The notes below the pieces were generated by a model that saw nothing but the letters and a program-made list of their open reading frames with translations, ran no database searches and was not told where the DNA came from. A program made the translations under genes and the position numbers. Below are positions 30,439 to 40,028 of a DNA stretch of 64,000 nucleotides, piece by piece. Source of the DNA: Psychrobacter sp. APC 3281 (GTDB lineage Bacteria > Pseudomonadota > Gammaproteobacteria > Pseudomonadales > Moraxellaceae). Numbering within the stretch: position 1 is the first letter of the stretch; each line of letters opens with the position of its first letter. The stretch covers positions 62,001-126,000 of the forward strand of contig NZ_JASDCS010000011.1 of the NCBI RefSeq assembly GCF_030407815.1. Reading direction: 5' to 3'.

Positions 30439-31407
30439 ATGGCTTCTGTACCCGATATGGTAAAAAAGCAACCCGCTCGTATCGCGGTTATTTTTCCTGG
30501 ACAAGGATCTCAAGCAGTCGCAATGACGAGTGAGCTTGCCGAAATCTATCCAGAGATACGCGATACATTTACCGAAGCGAGTGAGGCGCTTGGTGAGGAT
30601 TTGTGGGCAATCTGTCAGGACGAAGAAAAACTCAATCAAACCCAATATACTCAGCCTGCGCTTTTGACAGCTAGTATTGCTATTTGGCGTGTCCTACAAC
30701 AAAAAATAGAAGAGACGCCTTGTTATTTAGCTGGTCACTCTCTAGGCGAGTACAGTGCCCTGTGTGCTGCCAATGTGATATCGCTGGGTGATGCAGTCAC
30801 CTTAGTATATAAGCGCGGTCAGTTGATGCAAGAGGCCGTTGTAGGTGTCGATACTGCTATGGCAGCAGTACTAGGACTAGAAGACAACCGAGTCGAAAAC
30901 TTGTGTGAACAAGCAACCGAACACGTTGATGATGCCGTAGTCGGTGCAGCCAACTTTAATAGTCCAGGACAAGTGGTTATCTCAGGTAACGCTGCTGGTG
31001 TTAATGCTGTTATTGATAAAGTCAAAAACACGGGCAAAAAATCTGTTCCTCTAAAAGTGAGTGTGCCTTCTCATTGCGCACTTATGGAACCTGCCAGCAA
31101 TGCATTGGCTGAGATACTAGCGGGTATCAAGTTTGATCAGGCAACCATTCCTGTTATACAAAATCGCTATGCACGCGTCGAAACCAGTGCGGTCGGTATC
31201 AAGCAAGCATTGACCGAACAGCTGAGCGAGCCAGTACTGTGGTCAAAAACCATGCAAGAGTTAGCTGACAAGCAAATCAATATCTTAATCGAATGTGGCA
31301 GTGGTAATGTACTGAGCAATTTGGCGAAGCGTCAAGCGCAGCCAATCGCAAGCTATCCTACTGATAAGCCTGCCCGTCTAGAAAAATTATTGGAGGTGTT
31401 ATTATGA
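30439..31407 (+). CDS. fabD: malonyl-CoA-ACP transacylase
   Basis: FabD moves malonyl from CoA to ACP for fatty acid elongation. The 322 residues include FPGQGSQAVAM near 19-29, catalytic Ser101 in AGHSLGEYSALC, and the VPSHCALM His. I chose the ATG at 30439, 8 nt after AAGGAA; a TTG at 30433 would lie only 2 nt from that site. The stop overlaps the fabG ATG by four bases. Confidence 0.96.
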   Translation: MASVPDMVKKQPARIAVIFPGQGSQAVAMTSELAEIYPEIRDTFTEASEALGEDLWAICQDEEKLNQTQYTQPALLTASIAIWRVLQQKIEETPCYLAGHSLGEYSALCAANVISLGDAVTLVYKRGQLMQEAVVGVDTAMAAVLGLEDNRVENLCEQATEHVDDAVVGAANFNSPGQVVISGNAAGVNAVIDKVKNTGKKSVPLKVSVPSHCALMEPASNALAEILAGIKFDQATIPVIQNRYARVETSAVGIKQALTEQLSEPVLWSKTMQELADKQINILIECGSGNVLSNLAKRQAQPIASYPTDKPARLEKLLEVLL

Positions 31408-32132
31408 GCCGTACGATTACATTAGTGACTGGCGCTAGCCGAGGTATTGGCAAAGCAGTGGCCAAACGTTTTGCTAAAGAAGGACATTTTGTCATTGGAA
31501 CTGCGACCACTGAAAAGGGCGCAGAGCTTATCGATGACTACCTTCATGACACTGGTGGTATTGGTCGTGTTTTAGACGTACGTGATACTGCTCAAATTGA
31601 CAAACTATTTGAAGAGATTGAAAGCGTCTATGGTGCGGTACAAGTATTGGTTAACAATGCTGGTATTACCCAAGATGGTCTACTGATGCGCATGAAAGAC
31701 GAAGATTGGGAAAATGTTATCGATACCAATCTGACATCGGTATATCGCATGAGCAAACGTGCTGTACGCGGTATGATGAAAGCACGCCGTGGCCGCATTA
31801 TTAACATCACTTCTGTCGTCGCTCAAATGGGCAATGCCGGGCAATCTAACTATGCGGCGACCAAAGCTGGCGTAGAAGGGTTTAGCCGTACACTTGCACG
31901 TGAGATTGGTTCACGCCAAGTGACCATCAACTGTGTGGCACCAGGCTTGATCGAAACAGATATGACAGATGAGCTTGATGAGCGCTTATTGAACTCTATG
32001 TTAGATGCTGTACCTATCAGCCGTCTTGGTCAGCCAGAAGACATCGCTGCAGCGGTACATTTCTTGGCTAGCGACGAGGCCAGCTATATCACAGGTGCTG
32101 TCATTCCTGTCAATGGCGGCATGTATATGTAG
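31404..32132 (+). CDS. fabG: 3-oxoacyl-ACP reductase
   Basis: FabG is the NADPH-dependent short-chain reductase of each elongation round. The 242 residues show the Rossmann motif TGASRGIG at 8-15, NNAGIT near 85-90, and the Ser-Tyr-Lys triad (SVVAQMG..., SNYAATKAG). The ATG overlaps the fabD stop (ATGA), so the two are translationally coupled. The C-terminus ends GAVIPVNGGMYM. Confidence 0.97.
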   Translation: MSRTITLVTGASRGIGKAVAKRFAKEGHFVIGTATTEKGAELIDDYLHDTGGIGRVLDVRDTAQIDKLFEEIESVYGAVQVLVNNAGITQDGLLMRMKDEDWENVIDTNLTSVYRMSKRAVRGMMKARRGRIINITSVVAQMGNAGQSNYAATKAGVEGFSRTLAREIGSRQVTINCVAPGLIETDMTDELDERLLNSMLDAVPISRLGQPEDIAAAVHFLASDEASYITGAVIPVNGGMYM

Positions 32133-32199
32133 TCAATATACGAGCGTTACATAGTTATAATAAAAAACTGTGTGAACGAGTGTAAACTATAATAAAGGG

Positions 32200-32208
32200 T
32201 GCTATAAT
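32200..32208 (+). promoter_or_regulatory. candidate extended -10 promoter of acpP
   Basis: TGC followed by a perfect TATAAT (32203-32208) forms an extended -10. The sequence 17 bp upstream is TGTAAA, a weak -35. Transcripts would carry a leader of about 190 nt before acpP. Confidence 0.6.
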
Positions 32209-32227
32209 GACGGATACTTTTGAGTCA

Positions 32228-32252
32228 AAGCCCTGTATGATAGCAGGGTTTT
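32228..32252 (+). terminator. hairpin with T run between fabG and acpP
   Basis: AAGCCCTG and CAGGGTTT pair over 8 bp (one G.U) with an 8-nt loop, followed by TTATT. It lies about 13 nt after the predicted acpP start point, so it could end fabDG transcripts and also act as a leader structure of acpP mRNA. Confidence 0.5.
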
Positions 32253-32403
32253 ATTAGACATCAGACAGACTGTATAACATGTCATAGAGTACTCAGACAG
32301 CATTGCTGGTCTGGCAAACGCATTTTATATACCATGCTATAGCGTTTAAACAAGGCGATATAGCAGTTTATTAAAAATAATAGATGATAACGGAGTGATC
32401 TAC

Positions 32404-32640
32404 ATGAGTAATGATATCGAGCTAAGAGTAAAAGCAGCAGTAGCTGAGCAACTAGGTATGAATGTTGAAGACATCAATAACGATGCTTCATTCATGGAAG
32501 ACCTAGGTGCAGATTCTTTAGACCTAGTTGAATTGGTTATGTCATTTGAAAGTGATTTTGGTATCACTATTCCTGATGAAGATTCTGCAGAATTGACTAC
32601 TGTTCAAAAAGCAATCGATTACGTACAAGCCCAACTATAA
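32404..32640 (+). CDS. acpP: acyl carrier protein
   Basis: AcpP carries the growing acyl chain on phosphopantetheine attached to Ser38 in [10 protein letters not shown]. The 78-residue start at 32404 ([13 protein letters not shown]) has GGAG 9 nt upstream; the in-frame GTG at 32395 overlaps that site and is rejected. The protein is very acidic, as expected. A terminator follows. Confidence 0.97.
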   Translation: MSNDIELRVKAAVAEQLGMNVEDINNDASFMEDLGADSLDLVELVMSFESDFGITIPDEDSAELTTVQKAIDYVQAQL

Positions 32641-32669
32641 TTTGCTACTTATTTAGCAGATTTATAATG

Positions 32670-32702
32670 CCGCTTATCTGATTAGATAGGCGGTTTTTTT
32701 TA
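32670..32702 (+). terminator. intrinsic terminator of acpP
   Basis: CCGCTTATCT and AGATAGGCGG form a 10-bp stem (one G.U) with loop GATT, followed by eight T. Confidence 0.9.
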
Positions 32703-32923
32703 TGGGCGCGTGATTGTTATTTTTAAACGCAGTAATCGAATTTAACATTGACTACGTCAATTCAACATTATTCAACATACTATTACTATCTACATCGACT
32801 AACTTTATCTATACTCATAATGGTAAGTCGTAGAAAAAGACGCCAGTTAGATTTTCAGTATATTGTCTGACTATGTGTTTTATTAAAAGAATGATAAATA
32901 ATAATATTTCAAGGAGTAGATAT

Positions 32924-33433
32924 ATGGGTATGTTTAGCTTTGCAAAAGATATCGGTGATAAGATTTTTAACCGTGATGACGAAAAGCATGATGCTAAGAC
33001 AGAAACAAAAGCAGATGCCAATACACCAGTACAAAGCAGTGAGCCGAGTGCACAATCAGTTGCCAATATTCTGTTGCGCCGTATTCAGCAGCAAAACCTC
33101 AATATCAGTAACCTAAAAATTAAATATAATGGTTCTACAGATACTGCAGAGATTAGCGGTAATGCTAAAACTCAAGCTGATCGTGAAAAAGCCATTATCG
33201 CTATCGGTAACGTGCAAAACGTTGCAAAAGTTATTGATAACATCGATATCGAAGAAGATGCACCTGAATCTACGATGTATACGGTAAAGTCTGGTGACAG
33301 CTTATCTAAGATTGCTAAAGAAGTTTATGGTTCATCTGGCGATTATATGAAGATATTCGAAGCGAACAAGCCAATGTTATCTGATCCAGATAAAATCTAT
33401 CCAGGTCAAGTACTACGCATTCCGAAGCCATAA
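32924..33433 (+). CDS. kbp: BON and LysM domain protein, Kbp (YgaU) family
   Basis: The 169-residue protein matches E. coli Kbp/YgaU, a cytosolic potassium-binding protein. An N-terminal MGMFSFAKDIGDKIF is followed by a Lys/Asp/Ala-rich linker, a BON domain (about 60-110), and a LysM domain (about 119-168) with YTVKSGDSLSKIAKEVYG and DPDKIYPGQVLRIP. No signal peptide is present. AAGGAG (32911-32916) lies 7 nt before the ATG at 32924; a longer frame from 32873 is rejected. The K+ role is inferred from the homologue. Confidence 0.9.
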   Translation: MGMFSFAKDIGDKIFNRDDEKHDAKTETKADANTPVQSSEPSAQSVANILLRRIQQQNLNISNLKIKYNGSTDTAEISGNAKTQADREKAIIAIGNVQNVAKVIDNIDIEEDAPESTMYTVKSGDSLSKIAKEVYGSSGDYMKIFEANKPMLSDPDKIYPGQVLRIPKP

Positions 33434-33483
33434 TTCTATAAGAAGCGTATAGAAAAATAATATTTTAAATATGACATTCTAAT

Positions 33484-33519
33484 AAAAAAAGCCTCTTATT
33501 ATTAAGAGGCTTTTTTTAT
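33484..33519. terminator. bidirectional terminator between kbp and queG
   Basis: AAAAAAAGCCTCTT and AAGAGGCTTTTTTT form a strong stem with loop ATTATT and T runs on both strands. Confidence 0.92.
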
Positions 33520-33579
33520 GTTGTACACTTCAAATAACCATTTTATCTCAGGGATATTTGATAGTTATAAAGTGATTGG

Positions 33580-34800
33580 TTAATTAGTCGAGTCTAGCTT
33601 GTTGTGCTGCTCAGTTAGAGCCCATTCGATATGCTCATCTAGCATGTCATTATGTATGGTTAATTTAGATTTTAACTGTTCGACCACTTCTAAGCTGGCA
33701 TTAGCATTGCCAAGGCCGATAGCAATATTACGTAAAAAATTCACATAGCCGGTGCGTCTTAATGGGCTACCTTGAGTGTTCTTCATAAAGTCGGCTTCTT
33801 GCCACTGCCATAGTTCAAGCAAGCTACTATTATCCAATCCATGCCTTGGTGCGAAGTCATTGACGGTCGTAAGGCTTGCATAGCGATTCCATGGACAGAT
33901 TAACTGACAATCATCACAGCCAAAAACCCGATTGCCAATTGCGCGTCGATATTTGGTATCGATGACTCCATCGTGCTCGATAGTCAAATAAGAGATACAA
34001 GCAGCGGCATTGAGCTCATGAGGCGCTACAATTGCTTGAGTAGGACATATGTCAATACAAGCGCTACAACTACCGCAATGCTCCTTGACTGGTTTGTCAT
34101 CGGGTAGCTCAAGGCTCAAAAACAGCTCACCGAGTACAAAAAATGAGCCAGCTTGCTTATTTATAAGTAGTGTATGTTTACCTGTCCAACCGAGACCTGC
34201 TGCATCTGCAATAGGCCGCTCAAAGATAGGCGCCGAATCGCTAAAAGGTCTAAACACAAACTCTTTCTCTGAACCGATATCCAAATGTTGCCATTCAGGA
34301 AGCATTGTTTCTATCTTCAAAGCCAATTGCTTTAAACGGCTACGCATCGTTTTATGGTAGTCGCGCCCTCTTGCATAACGCGCAATGATGCCTTTATTAG
34401 GATGGTCGTTATCAGTGACAGCTCGCGGCGTCGGTGATTGAGTTAGATAATCCATACGTACGCTGATGATGGTCTTTGCGCCCTCGACTAACTGATCAGG
34501 GTGAGCGCGCAGATCATGATTATTATGCATAAACTGCAGTTGACCTTCATAACCTTTATCTAGCCACTTCTGTAGTTGTTCAATCTGCTTAGTAAACAAA
34601 GGATGATGTACGGATAAAAAACCACAATCAGCAAACCCTAGTTCCTGTGCTTGTGCTGTAATCCACTGCTTAACATCAGCTGTGGTTGTAAATACAGTTG
34701 GATTGGTAATGGTAATTTTGTTTTTATCAGTAGGCATAGATAGTAGGTGCTTATTAGATGTTTTCTCGTTTGTTTTAATCAGATTATTCATATCTGACAA
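33580..34800 (-). CDS. queG: epoxyqueuosine reductase
   Basis: QueG performs the last step of queuosine tRNA modification with cobalamin and two [4Fe-4S] clusters. The 406-residue protein has RYARGRDYHKTMRSRL near 142-157, the first cluster CGSCSACIDICPTQAI and the second CDDCQLICPWN. The HEAT-like C-terminal region includes TGYVNFLRNIAIGLGN. The N-terminal ~35 residues are poorly conserved; a later Met could be the real start. It is a single gene, convergent with kbp. Confidence 0.95.
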   Translation of the reverse strand: MSDMNNLIKTNEKTSNKHLLSMPTDKNKITITNPTVFTTTADVKQWITAQAQELGFADCGFLSVHHPLFTKQIEQLQKWLDKGYEGQLQFMHNNHDLRAHPDQLVEGAKTIISVRMDYLTQSPTPRAVTDNDHPNKGIIARYARGRDYHKTMRSRLKQLALKIETMLPEWQHLDIGSEKEFVFRPFSDSAPIFERPIADAAGLGWTGKHTLLINKQAGSFFVLGELFLSLELPDDKPVKEHCGSCSACIDICPTQAIVAPHELNAAACISYLTIEHDGVIDTKYRRAIGNRVFGCDDCQLICPWNRYASLTTVNDFAPRHGLDNSSLLELWQWQEADFMKNTQGSPLRRTGYVNFLRNIAIGLGNANASLEVVEQLKSKLTIHNDMLDEHIEWALTEQHNKLDSTN

Positions 34801-34981
34801 TCAGAGATAATGTAAATACCGCTATGATAAGCCAGTGAGCAATGAGTGCAAGTATAAAAGAAAATAAACTCACATTCATATTGATACATAAGTCGAGGTA
34901 AGCTTTTGCTAAGCTGATATGAGAAATGAGCAACCAAATTTAGATAAAATAAAAAATGAGTAGAACCACCAAGGATAAGTT

Positions 34982-36805
34982 ATGAGAAATAGTACCAAGT
35001 TATCACCTATAAAAAATACAAAACCTATTGCGCTATATAGTAGTAAGCAGATTTATGCGATGGAACAGGCTTGGTTTGCACAAGGATACGACAGTTTTGG
35101 TTTGATGAAACAAGCCGCTTGGCAAATGACACAGCAAATAGAGCAGATTTATGAGCGAAGAAATGTCAGTGCCAGCCATTCTACTAATACTAACGTTTAT
35201 CACCGTAGTGTTCATCCTCGTCGAGCAAGTATCTGGGTAGGGAAAGGTAATAATGGCGGTGATGGTTGGCTTATCGCTCATTATTTACAGCAAGCTGGCT
35301 GGCAAGTAGAAGTAATGACGGTTGGCTTTAGCGAAAATGATTTTGATATCCATGATCAATCAGTAACTTCTAAAACTCCTAGCGATAAAGATAGCGATAG
35401 TAGCAATATTACTGACGCGACAAAGGCATTACAGATAGCCCTAGCGAGCAGCTGTCACTATCAACGATTTGAAGACATTATTAGTCACGATGATGCGGAT
35501 AAAAGAAACTTGCCAGCTGATGTTTATATCGATGCATTATTCGGTATTGGCTTAGATCGTGCACCAGAAGGCGTTTATAAATCAGCTATTAAAGCTTTTA
35601 ATAACTTTACTCAGCAAAATAACGCCTTAGCAATAGCAGTTGATGTTCCGAGTGGGTTAGTGGCCTCTACCGGTGAGGTGTTTGAGCGAATAGCAATACA
35701 AGCTGACGTGACTCTATGTTTGATTGCGCGTAAGTTTGGTCTACACACCAAAGATGGTACAGACTATAGCGGAGACATAGTCGATATACCGTTGATACCT
35801 CATCAAAAGGTGTGTCAGCAAACAGCTAGCCATCATATGATAGCTGAGAAAAATGCTAGCCAAGCATTTGAGCCAGTTGCCACGCTGCTGATAGCTGCGC
35901 ATAGTATGAGTCTGCGTCGCCAAAACAGCTACAAAGGCAGCTATGGTCATGTGCTAGTCATTGGCGGAAATCGCGTCGATGGCTCTCAGGGTATGGGCGG
36001 TGCTGCCATACTGTCTGCGGCCAGTACGATGGCGACAGGCGCTGGTAAAATAACAGTTGCCTGCCATGAAGCTTTTCATGGGTCGTTGCTGACCTCATTG
36101 CCAGACGCGATGACTATTAATTTACATGACATAAGCGGTGTAAAAGATTTAATAAAGCAGGCTAGTGTTGTTGCCATTGGGATGGGGTTGGGCCGTGACG
36201 ATAAAGCACAAGCATTATTCGTAAATTATATACAAGCTGCTATGACAGCGGAAAAGCCAATAGTTATAGATGCTGATGGACTTTATCACTTGGCATCACT
36301 GCATACGGATAATCATGAGCTAATAACAGAGCTACGAGAATATAGTACTAATCATCGGGTTTGCTTGACGCCGCATAGTGGGGAAGCAGCTAGATTGCTT
36401 GATCAAAAGATAAGTGAGATTGAGTCCAATAGACTACAAGCTATAAAACAGTGCGCTGCAACATATGGTGGTAATTGGGTATTAAAAGGGGCAGGATCTT
36501 TAGTGTTAGAACAAGAAGAGGGAGGAGAAAACGTATACGTCTGTGATGTGGGTAATGCTGGCATGGCAACCGCTGGCATGGGTGATGTGCTATCTGGGGT
36601 GACCGCGGGACTATTGTCACAGCAAGACTTATCAGCAGAGGCACGTAGCTTACATCAAGCGGTTCTTATACATGGGTTTGCAGGAGATGTATTAGTCAAT
36701 CAAGCGAATAGCAACACCAATACATTGCTAGTAGGGCAACGAGGGCTACAAGCTCAAGATATGCCAGCAGCCATTCGTCACGTAATGCAGCTTATGATAA
36801 TTTGA
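34982..36805 (+). CDS. nnr: bifunctional NAD(P)H-hydrate epimerase / ADP-dependent NAD(P)H-hydrate dehydratase
   Basis: This enzyme repairs hydrated NAD(P)H. The N-terminal epimerase (YjeF-N, about 15-280) shows GKGNNGGDGWLIAH, and DVPSGLVASTGEV. The C-terminal dehydratase (YjeF-C, about 300-600) shows SYGHVLVIGGNRVDGSQGMG, the VLKGAGSLVL loop and ATAGMGDVLSGVTAGLL with the catalytic Asp. The length of 607 is above E. coli Nnr (515), because of inserted polar segments such as NVSASHSTNTNVYHR. It is transcribed toward the DUF4124 gene, with 22 bp between the two stops. Confidence 0.94.
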   Translation: MRNSTKLSPIKNTKPIALYSSKQIYAMEQAWFAQGYDSFGLMKQAAWQMTQQIEQIYERRNVSASHSTNTNVYHRSVHPRRASIWVGKGNNGGDGWLIAHYLQQAGWQVEVMTVGFSENDFDIHDQSVTSKTPSDKDSDSSNITDATKALQIALASSCHYQRFEDIISHDDADKRNLPADVYIDALFGIGLDRAPEGVYKSAIKAFNNFTQQNNALAIAVDVPSGLVASTGEVFERIAIQADVTLCLIARKFGLHTKDGTDYSGDIVDIPLIPHQKVCQQTASHHMIAEKNASQAFEPVATLLIAAHSMSLRRQNSYKGSYGHVLVIGGNRVDGSQGMGGAAILSAASTMATGAGKITVACHEAFHGSLLTSLPDAMTINLHDISGVKDLIKQASVVAIGMGLGRDDKAQALFVNYIQAAMTAEKPIVIDADGLYHLASLHTDNHELITELREYSTNHRVCLTPHSGEAARLLDQKISEIESNRLQAIKQCAATYGGNWVLKGAGSLVLEQEEGGENVYVCDVGNAGMATAGMGDVLSGVTAGLLSQQDLSAEARSLHQAVLIHGFAGDVLVNQANSNTNTLLVGQRGLQAQDMPAAIRHVMQLMII

Positions 36806-36827
36806 TATTTGCTTTCAGTAGGTCTGA

Positions 36828-37325
36828 CTAGGTAGAAGGGTTGGAGCAATACTGAGTAATCGCTTGCTGAACGCGCTCGCGCTTAAGCTCAATCTCACGA
36901 CCATCTAGATACTGACGTTTACCGTTAGCATCCATCTCATAGATACGGCCGCCTACATTTAGGTTGGTCAAGTTATTACGTAATGATTGGCAGCGCTGAG
37001 CATTAGCCTGAGCTTCTTGTTCTTTAATACGTGCTTCAAGTGCTGCTACTCGTTGTTCTTCTGCCGTTTGAGCATTGCTGCTTTGGTTAGGATCTGTTTT
37101 CCCTGCCATTTGTCCTGCGTTGTTCTGTCTACCGTCACTACGAAACTCAATCAGTTCAATATTTTTACCGACTTGGGGCGCATGTTGGCTATATTTTACT
37201 TCACCATGTGCACCAATAGATTTATAAACTTGAATGGCTTGACTGGCATTCATGGACAGCATTAGCATACACGCGGTACTCATCAACAGTTTGGCAGCGG
37301 TATATATCTTAGACGCATATGCCAT
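36828..37325 (-). CDS. DUF4124 domain protein, secreted
   Basis: The 165-residue protein starts with a signal peptide (about 1-30: LLMSTACMLMLSMNASQA). The DUF4124 core follows as IQVYKSIGAHGEVKYSQHAP. A Gln/Ala-rich coiled-coil region (about 85-115) and a C-terminal part with YLDGREIELKRERVQQAITQ-like sequence close the protein. DUF4124 proteins are common periplasmic proteins of unknown function. It ends 22 bp from the convergent nnr stop. Confidence 0.8.
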   Translation of the reverse strand: MAYASKIYTAAKLLMSTACMLMLSMNASQAIQVYKSIGAHGEVKYSQHAPQVGKNIELIEFRSDGRQNNAGQMAGKTDPNQSSNAQTAEEQRVAALEARIKEQEAQANAQRCQSLRNNLTNLNVGGRIYEMDANGKRQYLDGREIELKRERVQQAITQYCSNPST

Positions 37326-37494
37326 AGTAGCAATCCTCTTATTTAATAAAAATCAAATGTATATGGGTGTAAATATAACACTTGAACGTTTTATTGGTAG
37401 TAATAATGTATCGACTATCGATTCTAGCAAATAATACTTATCAATGTGTATTATTTAATAACTATTAGTTTGGGATAGGCTTTAGAAGTTTTTC

Positions 37495-37526
37495 TTGACA
37501 ATAACTCGTAAACCATCGAATATAAT
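37495..37526 (+). promoter_or_regulatory. candidate promoter upstream of ilvB
   Basis: A perfect TTGACA (37495-37500) and a perfect TATAAT (37521-37526) are separated by 20 bp, longer than the optimal 17. GAATAT, 17 bp after the -35, is an alternative -10. If used for ilvB, the leader would exceed 650 nt. Confidence 0.45.
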
Positions 37527-37884
37527 AGCAGTTGATTGGTCAGTGAGCGGCTTTTACGATGTTGCCGTGGCACTTGAGAAAGAAAACGACGAGTTACTTA
37601 TCGGTAGCTTACGCAGTTTTATTTCCTTTGTGATAATGATATAGCAAGTATAGTGGCATAACGACCACTGTTGATAGCGATACATTGTCTCCGGACTTAT
37701 CTGTCTACAATGACTAAGATAAACTTATTATTTGAAATGTGCTAAATGTGTTTTTAGCAGTTGTATCAAACGCGATATAGTATGCTGTTAAGAGATTTCC
37801 CCAAAGCCTATTGTAAGTTCTAAACATCTTATAATTTAGCATTGGCTATGAAGTTTTTTTGCTTGTGTATATCGATGCATCTGT

Positions 37885-37912
37885 ACAAATAAAGTCACAC
37901 AAATAAAGTCAC
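37885..37912 (+). repeat. tandem 14-bp direct repeat upstream of ilvB
   Basis: ACAAATAAAGTCAC occurs twice in direct succession (37885-37898 and 37899-37912), about 280 bp before ilvB. It may be a paired regulator site, but no known operator was recognised. Confidence 0.7.
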
Positions 37913-38192
37913 AATAGGTACTTGCTAGTATCGAACCTCAATAATAAGCGCCTTCTTTTATAGATGCACTCGCATCTTGTCACTGTATATCGATAAACAT
38001 CCATCACAAAGCTGACCTAAAATACACTGCTATGTTTGATTAGTATTGTCCTATGAGACAGTTTTAATTAAACCTATTGGGCAGATATTCTTGATATGGA
38101 CAAGAATTAGCGATCATTCAGTAAGTAGAAATAATGACGGTAAGTAATTATTTTTACTCATAGAATCCCGCAAATTCTCGCCGCAAAAAAAG

Positions 38193-40028
38193 GTGATGAC
38201 AGTGACGCAAACCACGCAAAGTCCGAACATGACGGGACATACCCAGACGGGTAATGCCGCCAAAAATTTTGAACAAAAGCAACAACGTCTTGCAGAAGGT
38301 AGTGCACAGCCTGTGATGCTATCGGGCGCTGAAATGCTGGTGCAAGCACTGACTGACGAAGGTGTCGAATACATCTTTGGCTATCCAGGTGGCGCGGTCT
38401 TACACATTTATGATGCGCTGTTTCAGCAAGAAAATATTGAGCACATCTTAGTACGTCATGAGCAAGCAGCGGGCCACATGGCCGATGCTTATTCGCGAGT
38501 GACTGGTAATACTGGTGTCGTGTTGGCCACATCAGGCCCTGGTGCGACCAATACCGTGACAGCTATTGCTACTGCCTTTATGGATTCTGTACCAATGGTT
38601 GTAATCGCAGGTCAGGTACCAAGCAGCCTAATCGGTGAAGATGCTTTCCAAGAAACAGATATGGTAGGTGTATCACGTCCTATCGTTAAGCATAGCTTTC
38701 AAGTACGCCATGCTAGCGAAATTCCAATGATTGTAAAAAAGGCATTTTATATTGCCCAGACTGGTCGCCCAGGCCCTGTTGTCATTGATGTGCCAAAAGA
38801 CATGACTGCGCCTAGCGAAAAGTTCGCTTACGAATATCCAGAAGAAGTATTTATACGCTCGTATCAGCCTTCACTCAAAGGTCATAGTGGTCAAATCAAA
38901 AAAGCCATTGAAGCGCTATTAGCAGCGCAGCGTCCTGTTGTATATGCAGGTGGCGGTGTGATTTGGAGCAATGCGCACGAAGAATTAACCGATCTTGCAC
39001 ATCGTCTGAATTTACCAGTGACCAATACCTTGATGGGTCTTGGTACGTTCCCTGGCTCTGATCGTCAGTTCTTAGGTATGCTTGGCATGCACGGTACTTA
39101 CGAAGCCAATATGAGCATGCATCACGCTGATGTGATTTTAGCTGTCGGCGCGCGTTTTGATGATCGTGTGACCAATAACGTTAAAAAATTCTGCCCTAAC
39201 GCAACCATCATTCATATCGATATCGATCCTGCGTCAATTTCAAAAACGATTCTTGCGCACATTCCTATCGTAGGTGATGTGAAGTCGGTCTTAACGGACA
39301 TGCTAGAGATTGTTGGTCAAGACAAGCAGTTAGAGCAGCACGCATTGCTCGATTGGTGGTCACAAATTAATGAGTGGCGTAAGCGTCATGGCTTACGTTA
39401 TGACACCAGCACAGATAATGGTATTAAGCCACAAAGTGTCGTACAAGCTCTAGATAAAGTGACTAACAGTAACGCTATTATCACAAGTGACGTCGGTCAG
39501 CATCAGATGTTTGCGGCACTTTACTATACTTACAATGAGCCACGTCAATGGCTGAATTCAGGTGGTCTTGGTACCATGGGTGTTGGTCTGCCGTATGCAA
39601 TGGCTGCCAAACTTGCCAACCCTGAGCGTGATGTGGTTTGTATTACTGGCGAAGGCTCTATTCAGATGAATATCCAAGAGCTATCGACCTGCTTGCAATA
39701 TAACTTACCAGTTAAAATTCTGAACATTAACAATGCGCAGCTAGGTATGGTGAAGCAGTGGCAAGATATGCTGTATGAAGGTCGTCATGCCCAGTCTTAT
39801 ATGAATTCCTTACCAGATTTTGTCAAATTGGCTGAAAGCTATGGTCATGTCGGTATCAAAATTACTGATCCTGCGACTATGGAAGCACAATTGGCTGAAG
39901 CAATGGCTATGAAAGACAAACTGGTATTTATCGATGTTTACGTCGATCGTAATGAGCATGTATATCCAATGCAAATCGCTGGACAGGCCATGCGTGATAT
40001 GTGGTTAACAAAAGGGGAGCGTACCTAA
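38193..40028 (+). CDS. ilvB: acetolactate synthase large subunit
   Basis: The thiamine diphosphate enzyme makes acetolactate or acetohydroxybutyrate in valine, leucine and isoleucine synthesis. The 611-residue protein shows the catalytic Glu in [17 protein letters not shown], the FAD-binding middle domain, and the ThDP motif [12 protein letters not shown]...NINNAQLG near 482-514, with GEG in place of the canonical GDG, which also occurs in relatives. The ~35-residue N-terminal extension is polar. ilvH overlaps its stop by one base. It resembles IlvI/IlvB of pseudomonads. Confidence 0.95.
   Translation: MMTVTQTTQSPNMTGHTQTGNAAKNFEQKQQRLAEGSAQPVMLSGAEMLVQALTDEGVEYIFGYPGGAVLHIYDALFQQENIEHILVRHEQAAGHMADAYSRVTGNTGVVLATSGPGATNTVTAIATAFMDSVPMVVIAGQVPSSLIGEDAFQETDMVGVSRPIVKHSFQVRHASEIPMIVKKAFYIAQTGRPGPVVIDVPKDMTAPSEKFAYEYPEEVFIRSYQPSLKGHSGQIKKAIEALLAAQRPVVYAGGGVIWSNAHEELTDLAHRLNLPVTNTLMGLGTFPGSDRQFLGMLGMHGTYEANMSMHHADVILAVGARFDDRVTNNVKKFCPNATIIHIDIDPASISKTILAHIPIVGDVKSVLTDMLEIVGQDKQLEQHALLDWWSQINEWRKRHGLRYDTSTDNGIKPQSVVQALDKVTNSNAIITSDVGQHQMFAALYYTYNEPRQWLNSGGLGTMGVGLPYAMAAKLANPERDVVCITGEGSIQMNIQELSTCLQYNLPVKILNINNAQLGMVKQWQDMLYEGRHAQSYMNSLPDFVKLAESYGHVGIKITDPATMEAQLAEAMAMKDKLVFIDVYVDRNEHVYPMQIAGQAMRDMWLTKGERT

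Larger units (their letters stand above)
37326..38192. other. long ilv upstream region
   Basis: This 867-bp region separates the DUF4124 gene and ilvB, which are divergent. It holds a candidate promoter (37495-37526) and a tandem 14-bp repeat (37885-37912), listed separately. A 24-codon frame at 37559-37633 (MLPWHLRKK...) lies just after the promoter, but it has no run of Ile, Val or Leu codons, so an attenuating leader peptide is not supported. No terminator hairpin was recognised. The function of the remaining ~500 bp is unclear. Confidence 0.5.

Noticed and set aside
37559-37633. 24-codon frame after the candidate ilv promoter, possible leader peptide
   Set aside because: It lacks a run of Ile, Val or Leu codons, has a poor ribosome site, and no attenuator hairpin with a T run follows.
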